From positions 62,001 to 126,000 of the forward strand of contig JACRCQ010000009.1 of NCBI GenBank assembly GCA_016218915.1: DNA of 64,000 nt, written 5' to 3'. This DNA is from Deltaproteobacteria bacterium (lineage in GTDB: Bacteria; Myxococcota_A; Polyangia; Polyangiales; Polyangiaceae). Positions 16,646-23,375 of the stretch are shown piece after piece (positions within the stretch are counted from its first letter, which is position 1; every line of letters starts with the position of its first letter). The position numbers and the translations under genes are program-made. Under the pieces are notes generated by a model that worked only from the letters and a program-made list of their open reading frames with translations, did not search any database and was not told where the DNA came from.

Positions 16646-17791
16646 TCATTGGAAGGGCGAGGCGTACTTGCCACCCATGCAATTGGGCGCGCTCTTGCAG
16701 TCAGGATCCGCGCAATCGACCATCCCGTCCTGGTCGTCGTCGACGTTGTTGTCGCACGTCTCGATTGGCATCGGGTCCGCATACAGCGAGCCGGTGCACC
16801 CCGGGAAGCTGCCGCAGTCCGGGTCCGAGCAGTCGATCATCCCGTCAAAGTCGTTGTCGACCTTGTCGTCACAAACCTCCGCCGGAGCAGCGTACTTCGC
16901 ACCATTGCAGTTCGGGGCGGTCTTGCAGTCCGGATCCGAGCAGTCGATGAGCCCATCGTTGTCGTCATCGGCGCCGTTGCTGCAGTTTTCGTCCATCGGG
17001 ATGCCGTAGGCCAGTCCCATGCAGTTCGGCGCCTGGGCGCAATCCGTGTCCTTGCAGTCGACAAGCCCGTCCTTGTCGTTGTCGATATTGTCCGAGCAGG
17101 CGACTTCCTTGCCGTTGTTCACGCCCTGGCAGTTCGGAGCGACGTCGCAGTCCGTGTCCGCGCAGTCGATCTTGCCATCGCTGTCGTTGTCCAGGTTGTC
17201 GGTGCAATTGCTCTCGAAGGGGATGCCGTACAGGTCGCCGCTGCAATTCGGGGCGTTGACGCAATCCGTGTCGAGGCAATCGATGGTGCCGTCGTTGTCG
17301 TTGTCGAGCTTGTCGTCGCACAGAGTCTCGTGCGGAATTCCGTACTTCAACCCCGTGCAGTTGGGCGCGCTCGTGCAGTCCGGGTCCGCGCAGTCGATCT
17401 TGCTGTCATAGTCGTTGTCCACCCCGTCCGTGCAGACCTCCATGGGGATGCCGTACGTCGGCTGGCCAACGCACACGGTCGCGGTCTTGCAGTCGGGGTC
17501 GTCGCAGTCGATCTTGCCGTCGCCGTCGTTGTCCTTGCTGTCGTTGCAGATCTCTGCGGGGTTGCACTGCGCTCCTGAGCACGAGCCAGCCTGGCCACCC
17601 GTACCGTCCGGGGCGCCGTCCACGCTGCCCGAGCATCCATTGACCGCAAGCAGGCCCAGGGCACCGGCAGGCAGGGCCACGGACCGGCAGAACTCGCTCC
17701 AACGACGGTGCGGGCCGCGTTTTCGGTCGAACTTGCTGCAGACTTCTTCGAGATAGGCCTTGAGAAGCGTTGCGTGCTGGTTGACGGCCAT
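16646..17791 (-). CDS. MopE-like lipoprotein with eight Cys/Asp calcium-loop repeats
   Basis: 381 residues from the ATG at 17791. After a 50-residue N-terminal segment comes a hydrophobic stretch ending in a lipobox (LLAVNGC). The rest is eight repeats of about 36 residues with the core C-x2-xxDNDxDGxIDCxDxDC-x3-PNC-xG-x-YGIP, the type found in MopE-family and other myxobacterial surface proteins. The Asp loops predict Ca2+ binding and the paired Cys predict disulfides. One long basic segment (KFDRKRGPHRRW) precedes the hydrophobic core, which is unusual for a Sec lipoprotein signal. It is transcribed just ahead of the KS fusion gene; a functional link is not evident. Confidence 0.7.
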   Translation of the reverse strand: MAVNQHATLLKAYLEEVCSKFDRKRGPHRRWSEFCRSVALPAGALGLLAVNGCSGSVDGAPDGTGGQAGSCSGAQCNPAEICNDSKDNDGDGKIDCDDPDCKTATVCVGQPTYGIPMEVCTDGVDNDYDSKIDCADPDCTSAPNCTGLKYGIPHETLCDDKLDNDNDGTIDCLDTDCVNAPNCSGDLYGIPFESNCTDNLDNDSDGKIDCADTDCDVAPNCQGVNNGKEVACSDNIDNDKDGLVDCKDTDCAQAPNCMGLAYGIPMDENCSNGADDDNDGLIDCSDPDCKTAPNCNGAKYAAPAEVCDDKVDNDFDGMIDCSDPDCGSFPGCTGSLYADPMPIETCDNNVDDDQDGMVDCADPDCKSAPNCMGGKYASPFQ

Positions 17792-18139
17792 GATGGGGCT
17801 CCTTGGCGGGTTCTCGGTGCGCACCTGCCGATTCGGGCAAGGATCACACCGGTTCGTGAGGAAAGCAAACCTCGTTCCATGGATCATCCCACGAATTCGG
17901 CGCGAGTTTCCATGGCACGTGGGTCCGGAGGCGGCACAGGGTGGCTCAGCTCACGATCGGTCGATCCGACCAGCCGGCCCGGGGTGCGCACAGGCGCTTG
18001 GGCTCGTCGCTCGGCTTTGCGCCTGGCTGTGGATGGGCCCCAGGACTCGCAGTGGCATGCCTTGTGGATCGTGCTCGGGATTCGGAATCGTCGTAGGCTA
18101 ACGCCTTCATCCCCTGTTGTTGTTCGAAGGTCCCATCTC
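17792..18139. other. 348-base divergent intergenic region
   Basis: It separates the MopE-like gene (minus) and the radical SAM gene (plus). A Shine-Dalgarno-like GAAGG lies at about 18126-18130 before the radical SAM ATG. No stable hairpin or repeat stood out, and no clear -35/-10 pair was placed. Overlapping frames here are upstream extensions of the two genes and are not supported as coding. Confidence 0.35.
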
Positions 18140-19270
18140 ATGATCAAGCTTCTCAAGAAGTACGGATTCGTGCCCCGGGTCGCGGTCTGGGAGCTCACCT
18201 TGCGCTGCAACCTGAACTGCCGGCATTGCGGCTCGCGAGCAGGCAAGCCCCGCGACAACGAGATGAGCCTCGAGGAGTGCCTCAAGCTCGCCAATGATCT
18301 GGCAGACATGAAGCTCCGATTCCTGACCCTGGGCGGCGGCGAACCCCTCATGCGCAAGGACTGGGCCCTGATCGCCGAAACCTTGATCGAGCGCGGCGTG
18401 ACCGTGGGCATGGTCACCAACGGCATGCTCTGGTCCGACGAAGTCGCGCGCGTCGCCAAGACCATCGGCCTGGAAAGCGTTGCGTTCAGCATCGACGGGC
18501 TCGAGGAGAACGACGAATACATCCGTCGGACGCCCGGCCACTTCAAGAAGGCGCTCGATGCAGCGGTGAGCTGCGGCAAGGTCGGCCTCAAGGCGAGCGT
18601 GGTCACCACGATCACGCGTCGCAACCTGCCCGAGCTCGAGAGGATGCGCGACGTGCTGCGCGATCACGGCGTGCTCCGCTGGCAGCTGCAGCTCGGAACG
18701 CCCACGGGCAACATGGCAGACCATCCGGATCTGGTGCTGCAGCCGGAAGACATGCTCACCGTGGTCCCGCTGATCGCAGCGATGTGCCGAGACAAGAAGC
18801 TTCCCAAGGTCTACCCGGGCCATGACATCGGCTACTTCGGGGAGCCTGAGGAGTACCTGCGCAATCCGGAGGATCCGATCCCGTTCTGGACCGGCTGCTC
18901 GGCCGGCTGCTCGGTCATCGGCATCGAGAGCAACGGCAATATCAAGGGGTGCCTGTCGCTGCCCTCGTCCATGGAGAAGATCGACGCCTTCGTGGAAGGC
19001 AACGTGCGCAAGGCGCCGCTGCGCGAGATCTGGACCCGCAAGGGCGCGTTCGCCTACAACCGCGAGTTCACCACGGATAACCTCGCAGGGTTCTGCCACA
19101 CGTGCGACTACGGCGAGATCTGCCGCGGCGGATGCACCTGGATCAACTTTGCGACCTCAGGCAACAAGCGCGACAACCCGTACTGCTACTGGCGCCAGCT
19201 CAAGCTCAAGGAAGCTCGCGATCGAGGCGAGATCCCCAAGGAGCCGGTGAAGCTGCCCGTGGTTGGCTAG
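18140..19270 (+). CDS. Radical SAM/SPASM-domain enzyme (peptide or protein maturase type)
   Basis: 376 residues from the ATG at 18140. The radical SAM [4Fe-4S] ligands are Cys23, Cys27 and Cys30 (CNLNCRHC), followed by the SAM-binding LGGGEP motif. The C-terminus has a full SPASM set: Cys253 and Cys257 with a later GC in GNIKGC, then Cys319, Cys322, Cys328, Cys332 and Cys349 (C-x2-C-x5-C-x3-C-x16-C), which hold two auxiliary clusters. SPASM enzymes modify peptides or proteins (thioether, C-C links, formylglycine) or heme precursors. The next gene, 40 bases downstream, encodes a secreted protein with dozens of cysteines, a plausible partner or substrate. The actual reaction is unknown. Confidence 0.8.
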   Translation: MIKLLKKYGFVPRVAVWELTLRCNLNCRHCGSRAGKPRDNEMSLEECLKLANDLADMKLRFLTLGGGEPLMRKDWALIAETLIERGVTVGMVTNGMLWSDEVARVAKTIGLESVAFSIDGLEENDEYIRRTPGHFKKALDAAVSCGKVGLKASVVTTITRRNLPELERMRDVLRDHGVLRWQLQLGTPTGNMADHPDLVLQPEDMLTVVPLIAAMCRDKKLPKVYPGHDIGYFGEPEEYLRNPEDPIPFWTGCSAGCSVIGIESNGNIKGCLSLPSSMEKIDAFVEGNVRKAPLREIWTRKGAFAYNREFTTDNLAGFCHTCDYGEICRGGCTWINFATSGNKRDNPYCYWRQLKLKEARDRGEIPKEPVKLPVVG

Positions 19271-19310
19271 AAGAGCTGCCCCTGGGTGGGCAGGAGAGCG
19301 AGGTTCGACC

Positions 19311-20603
19311 ATGATGCGTGCACGCAGCACGTTCGTATTGCTTGCTTCGACGCTTGGTCTTTCCCTGGGATTCCAGGCGTGCAGCGACTCGGAGCTGGCG
19401 ACCGAGTCGCCTCTCTTGGAGACCGACGGCGGCACCGGAGGCGCTGATGCAGCAGCGCTGTGCAACCTGGGAACTGGCCAGCCGATGTGCCAGGTCTGCG
19501 TCAATGCCCGCTGTCTTGCGGAGTGCAGGGACTGCGAGCTCACCCAGACCTGTGAGCCTGCGTTGAGCTGCCTCAAGACCAAGTGCGCGGCCGAGTGCGG
19601 CGCCACGGTCGATGCTTCCGTGGGCGGAAGCGGCGGCGAAGCAGGACATGCAGGGACTGCGGGCGCTGGTGGAACCGCAGGGGAAGCGGGCAGCGGCGGG
19701 GATGCGGGCAGCGCAGGCAGTGGCGGCAGTGCCGGCAGTGCTGGCAAGGCGGGCAGCGCGGGCAAGGCAGGTGCCGCAGGCGCAGGCCCTGATGCTTCGA
19801 CGACCTGCTCGATCAACTTCGGTATCCCGGCCTGCAACAGCTGCATCAACGACAAGTGCCTCACCCAGTGCAACAACTGCTCGGCCAATGCCGAATGCGT
19901 CCCTCTTCTCACCTGCATCCGCCAGTGCGAGGGGGACTTCGCCTGCGAGACCCAGTGCCGCGTGCAGCACGTGGCAGGAGTCGGGCCTGAAGAGCAGCTG
20001 TGGGGTACGTTCGGGTGCAAGAAGCAGAACTGCGCGACCGAGTGTGCAGGTCCCCCTCAGTGCGGGCTGCAGACCGGCACGACCGCGTGCGACGCGTGCA
20101 TCAACCAGCAGTGCTTCGGCGACTGCGACACGTGCGCCAACGACCCCGAATGCTCTGCAATCTTCGGGTGCGTCCAGAAGAACTGCTCGCCCCCCTACCA
20201 GAAGTGGTGCGTGGAGGTCTGCTCGCTGCAGCACCCGAGCGGCGGAACGAACATGGGCGCCTTCTGGGGCACGCTGATGACCCCAGGCTGCGTCGAGTCG
20301 AAGTGCGATTCGCAATGCCTCAAGGGGGGGACCACCACGCAGTGCTCGCTCAACACCGGCGCGATCGTGTGCGACACGTGCATCGACGCGCAATGCATGA
20401 CCGAGTGTAACACCTGCAAGGGGAACGCCGAATGCACGGCGATCTACGACTGCGTCAAGACGCAGTGCACCTACCCGTACAACGACGCCATCTGCGTCTC
20501 GGGCTGCACCCTGCAGCATCTCGGCGGTGCGACCGACTTCGCTGCATTCTGGAATGGTCTGACCGGGTGCATCGGAACCAAGTGCGGCGTGCTCTGCCAG
20601 TAG
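19311..20603 (+). CDS. Multi-cysteine repeat lipoprotein downstream of the SPASM enzyme
   Basis: 430 residues from the first of two adjacent ATGs. The signal peptide ends at a lipobox-like GFQAC. Residues about 100-170 are a flexible linker of Gly/Ala/Ser units (GSAG, GTAG). Four cysteine modules share the pattern C-x2-C-x4-C-x3-C-x2-C-x4-xC-x6-C, for example CNSCINDKCLTQCNNC, CDACINQQCFGDCDTC and CDTCIDAQCMTECNTC, three of them followed by VQH/LQH and a trailing Cys pair. Proteins of this design are disulfide-rich or cluster-binding surface proteins. Close relatives in this window are at 50224 and, more distantly, 41639. It probably shares a transcript with the radical SAM gene. Confidence 0.7.
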   Translation: MMRARSTFVLLASTLGLSLGFQACSDSELATESPLLETDGGTGGADAAALCNLGTGQPMCQVCVNARCLAECRDCELTQTCEPALSCLKTKCAAECGATVDASVGGSGGEAGHAGTAGAGGTAGEAGSGGDAGSAGSGGSAGSAGKAGSAGKAGAAGAGPDASTTCSINFGIPACNSCINDKCLTQCNNCSANAECVPLLTCIRQCEGDFACETQCRVQHVAGVGPEEQLWGTFGCKKQNCATECAGPPQCGLQTGTTACDACINQQCFGDCDTCANDPECSAIFGCVQKNCSPPYQKWCVEVCSLQHPSGGTNMGAFWGTLMTPGCVESKCDSQCLKGGTTTQCSLNTGAIVCDTCIDAQCMTECNTCKGNAECTAIYDCVKTQCTYPYNDAICVSGCTLQHLGGATDFAAFWNGLTGCIGTKCGVLCQ

Positions 20604-20606
20604 GAA

Positions 20607-21974
20607 CTACCAGGGGAACCACTCGTTCGGAACGGTCTGCCACGACGTGGGTCGTCGAGGATCGCCCTCAGGCACCACGAGCGAGCCCACGAAGTCGGCG
20701 TGCTCGAACACCGACCCGATCGAGCGTGCAATCCCGTCGAGATCCGCCTCGCTCACCACGCCATTGCTCGTGGCCTTGTAGAACTGGACCGTGATCCGGA
20801 TCGGGAACTGCGGGTCACGCACCAGGGTCTGGCCGGTCCCCTCGTGGTACGGCCCCAGGTTTGGCCCGTGCCCGAGCACGGCCTGCTCGACATCGCTTGC
20901 GCCTGCTCGATCCCGCTCCTCTTTTGCAGGAGCAGCCCCGGACGCAGCCTCTGCGGTCGCAGTCGATGGCATGGCACCTCCGAGGTAGCCGCGGTTCTTG
21001 TGCACCAGGGGAATCTGGACGAGGAACAGGACGTCAGCACCTTTGGCGAGTGCGCTCTTGTCCGCGTCGGTCTTGGGCCCGCCCTGCGCCTGGATGCGCG
21101 CTGCGACGTCGCTCTTTCTCTCGGCCGTGAACGCGGTCCGCTGCCCCTTGTTGTTGAAGTACAGCTCCTGGCCCCAGTGGCTCGTCTGATCCTCGGGGCG
21201 ATTCTCGATCACGCGGATGCTCGTGCCTTCGCGCGTGACCAGCATCGTGAGCACCGCAGGGGAGCCTGGCGCGCTCTGGTAGTTGAACACCACAGGGTTG
21301 AACTCGGCCTTGCCGGAGCGAGGAATGGGAAGGAAGACCGCCTGCGAGCTCACCAGGAAATGCGTGTCGCGCGCAGCCAGCAGGCTTCCCGTCACTCCCA
21401 GCCCTCGAGCGTCGGACACGTAGCCCCGAAGGTTCCGAAGTACATCCGTCAGCGGCACTGTGGACAGCTGCGCCGATCGCTCGTTGCCCACACGCACGAA
21501 GAACTTGTCTGCTCGCACGTCGCCTGTCCGGTCCGTGAAGTTGGGAAACCGGATCACGGGCATCAATGACTCGGTCCAGCTTCCTGACGCATCGCGACGT
21601 CGGACTTGCAGGGTGAGATCCGTGATGTTCGGGCCGAGCGCCGAGCCCTGCGCACGACCGGTGTCTTCCCACATCACGTTCATGACGGACAGCCCACGCC
21701 GGGTCGCGCCCCGCACCACGTTCGCGTCGCGGACCATGCCCGACACACGCTCGATCACCCGAGGATAGTCGGCACCGTTGGGGTCCTCGCGGATGCCCCA
21801 TTCTCCCTGTGGATCCTGGGCCGGATCCGTGGCGATCTGGTTGCCGTTGGCTGCCGCGGTCGTGGCCGGCTGCCCTGAGGGGGTCGAGCGCACGATCGAC
21901 GGCGACGGTGTCCCGGTTCCTGCGCACCCCACGATGAATCCCAGCAGCAGCGCCAATCCCAGTCTCGCCTTCAT
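20607..21974 (-). CDS. Lipoprotein, unknown family
   Basis: 455 residues with a textbook lipoprotein signal (LALLLGFIVGC, Cys17). An N-terminal disordered stretch of about 40 residues precedes a globular region of mixed alpha/beta composition that extends to the C-terminus, with an Ala/Glu-rich insert at about 335-360. No catalytic or ligand motif is recognised. It is convergent with the cysteine-rich lipoprotein, the two stop codons being 3 bases apart, and divergent from the GspC-like gene across a region with two strong palindromes. Confidence 0.6.
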   Translation of the reverse strand: MKARLGLALLLGFIVGCAGTGTPSPSIVRSTPSGQPATTAAANGNQIATDPAQDPQGEWGIREDPNGADYPRVIERVSGMVRDANVVRGATRRGLSVMNVMWEDTGRAQGSALGPNITDLTLQVRRRDASGSWTESLMPVIRFPNFTDRTGDVRADKFFVRVGNERSAQLSTVPLTDVLRNLRGYVSDARGLGVTGSLLAARDTHFLVSSQAVFLPIPRSGKAEFNPVVFNYQSAPGSPAVLTMLVTREGTSIRVIENRPEDQTSHWGQELYFNNKGQRTAFTAERKSDVAARIQAQGGPKTDADKSALAKGADVLFLVQIPLVHKNRGYLGGAMPSTATAEAASGAAPAKEERDRAGASDVEQAVLGHGPNLGPYHEGTGQTLVRDPQFPIRITVQFYKATSNGVVSEADLDGIARSIGSVFEHADFVGSLVVPEGDPRRPTSWQTVPNEWFPW

Positions 21975-22116
21975 CTCATCCTCCGTGGCGCCGGGTTCGC
22001 GTCCGACGCATCTGCAACCACAACGATCGAAGTCGCCCTGGCTTTCACACCATCAGGCTCCTTGCCTTCGATACGTGTGGGAATCCGCAAAGTTCTGACG
22101 CGCACTTCCGCCCAAG

Positions 22117-22137
22117 GGACACGCGGCTCGCGTGTCC
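22117..22137. promoter_or_regulatory. Perfect 9-bp palindrome, operator-like
   Basis: GGACACGCG (22117-22125) and CGCGTGTCC (22129-22137) are exact inverted repeats around a 3-base centre. The form fits a homodimeric regulator site between two divergent genes. It has no T-run, so a terminator is unlikely. Confidence 0.45.
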
Positions 22138-22149
22138 ATGCGCGCCGAT

Positions 22150-22204
22150 TGACAGGCTGACAACGCCCCCCCTGCCCGGCTCGGAAACCCGCGTCAGCCT
22201 GTCA
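22150..22204. repeat. Perfect 12-bp inverted repeat with a 31-base loop
   Basis: TGACAGGCTGAC (22150-22161) is matched by GTCAGCCTGTCA (22193-22204). The loop holds a C-run and a GC-rich segment. The arms could form a hairpin in RNA or be two half-sites for a regulator that bridges them. Confidence 0.5.
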
Positions 22205-22268
22205 CCCGCGGCGTCGGCTCTGAGCGCATGTCGCTCGTTCTTGCCTGCATTTGTGCTCAAAGCAGCGC

Positions 22269-22284
22269 TGGCACGCTTCTGGCT
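22269..22284 (+). promoter_or_regulatory. Sigma-54-like promoter before the gspC-like gene
   Basis: TGGCACG, four bases, then TGGCT match the -24/-12 consensus (TGGCACG-N4-TTGCW) at all but one position, with GG and GC correctly 10 bases apart. The predicted start, about 12 bases on, leaves only a few bases before the ATG at 22299. The site may therefore be fortuitous, or translation may start further in. Confidence 0.3.
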
Positions 22285-22298
22285 CCTACCGCTGTGCG

Positions 22299-23231
22299 AT
22301 GAGCAACCCGCGACGCATCCGACAGACCCTCTCCTTCGCAGGCTTTGCCGCGCTGGGTCTGGTGTCGTGGCTGCAGACCTCGGCCATGAGCCGGTGGCTC
22401 GGGGATCGACTCGCGCTCAACGCAAAGGAGATCGCTGGCCCGATTGGCGAAGTGGCAAGGCTCGGGGCTCCGTCTCGCGCTGCCCAGCCGCGAACGGAGC
22501 ATGCCAGCATCATCGCTCCGCCCGCTCGAGTCCCTGAAGCGCCTGCAGAGCCTCAGCCCGCGCAGGCCGCACAGGTCGACCCCTACGCGCTCGCCGCCTG
22601 TGCTGATCCCGCCAGGCTCGCCCTGATCACCGCAGGGCAGGATGCCAGCGGCTCCATGGCCGTGATGTGGACGCCGACCGCTTCGGGCGGCCGAAGCTAC
22701 GAAATGCTCCGAGAAGGAAGTGCACATGGTGCGTATCGCGTCTGGCACATCGGGCGCGATCGCGTGTGGATGATCGGGAAGGGTGAGTCATGCCAGATCA
22801 GGATGTTCGAGCCGCCGCCAGTCCCGACCCATGGTGATCAGCCCGAGACCAAACCGCAGCAACGAAAGGGGGCCATGCCGCCCGAGATCGCGGCCGGAAT
22901 CCAGAAGCTAGGACCCACGGAGTACAAGGTCGACCGAACGGTGCTCGACCGGGTCATGCAGAATCCCGCGGACCTTCTCAAGGTGCGCGTGGTTCCGGAA
23001 CAGGAGGCAGGAGCCGTCAAGGGATTGCGTCTGTTCGGTATCAAGCCCGACACACTCCTCGCTGCAATCGGGCTGCAGGACGGCGATCGACTCGATGCCG
23101 TCAATGGGATGGGACTCGGCGACGCAGAGGCCATGATGACCGCCCTCGCGCGCCTGCGGATGGAGAAGCACCTTGTCGTCAAGGTCCTTCGCGGAGGAAA
23201 GGAGGTCAACGTAGATATCAATGTAGTGTGA
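22299..23231 (+). CDS. Orphan GspC-like protein (type II secretion inner-membrane clamp)
   Basis: 310 residues. The N-terminus has a short cytosolic segment and one membrane helix (LSFAGFAALGLVSWLQTSA), then a Pro/Ala linker. An HR-like domain lies at about 95-190. The C-terminal 75 residues are a GspC-type PDZ domain: VKGLRLFGIKPDTLLAAIGL, then GDRLDAVNGMGLGD, ending with a basic-hydrophobic strand. GspC links the inner-membrane secretion platform to the secretin GspD. No other gsp gene lies in the window, so this is either a detached member of a system elsewhere or a PDZ protein recruited to another complex. Confidence 0.75.
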   Translation: MSNPRRIRQTLSFAGFAALGLVSWLQTSAMSRWLGDRLALNAKEIAGPIGEVARLGAPSRAAQPRTEHASIIAPPARVPEAPAEPQPAQAAQVDPYALAACADPARLALITAGQDASGSMAVMWTPTASGGRSYEMLREGSAHGAYRVWHIGRDRVWMIGKGESCQIRMFEPPPVPTHGDQPETKPQQRKGAMPPEIAAGIQKLGPTEYKVDRTVLDRVMQNPADLLKVRVVPEQEAGAVKGLRLFGIKPDTLLAAIGLQDGDRLDAVNGMGLGDAEAMMTALARLRMEKHLVVKVLRGGKEVNVDINVV

Positions 23232-23290
23232 TTGACGCTCGATGACCGCATTCAGGCGCAGGCGTGTTGGATCCTCCAGCACGTCTGACG

Positions 23291-23323
23291 CCTTCCATCC
23301 GCCTTCCATCCGCCTTCCATCCG
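23291..23323. repeat. Three 11-bp direct repeats between gspC-like and pbpC genes
   Basis: The unit CCTTCCATCCG occurs three times without interruption in the 144-base convergent gap. It may be replication slippage; no hairpin is formed. It is too short to suggest iterons. Confidence 0.7.
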
Positions 23324-23375
23324 CCCCTACCATTCCGTGTTCTGCATTCCCATTCCTGTTCTCAGCTCCTAGTTC

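Larger units (their letters stand above)
21975..22298. other. 324-base divergent intergenic region with palindromes
   Basis: No gene. It carries the 9-bp palindrome at 22117-22137, the 12-bp inverted repeat at 22150/22193 and a sigma-54-like site just before the gspC-like start, all listed separately. The concentration of symmetric sites between divergent promoters suggests regulator binding or a structured leader. Confidence 0.45.

Noticed and set aside
16646..17791. Regular repeats read as a CRISPR array
   Set aside because: The repeats are coding, about 110 bp long, diverged, and have no unique spacers; no cas gene is near.
23291..23323. Replication iterons
   Set aside because: Only three short units, no DnaA-box cluster, no rep gene; slippage is a simpler explanation.
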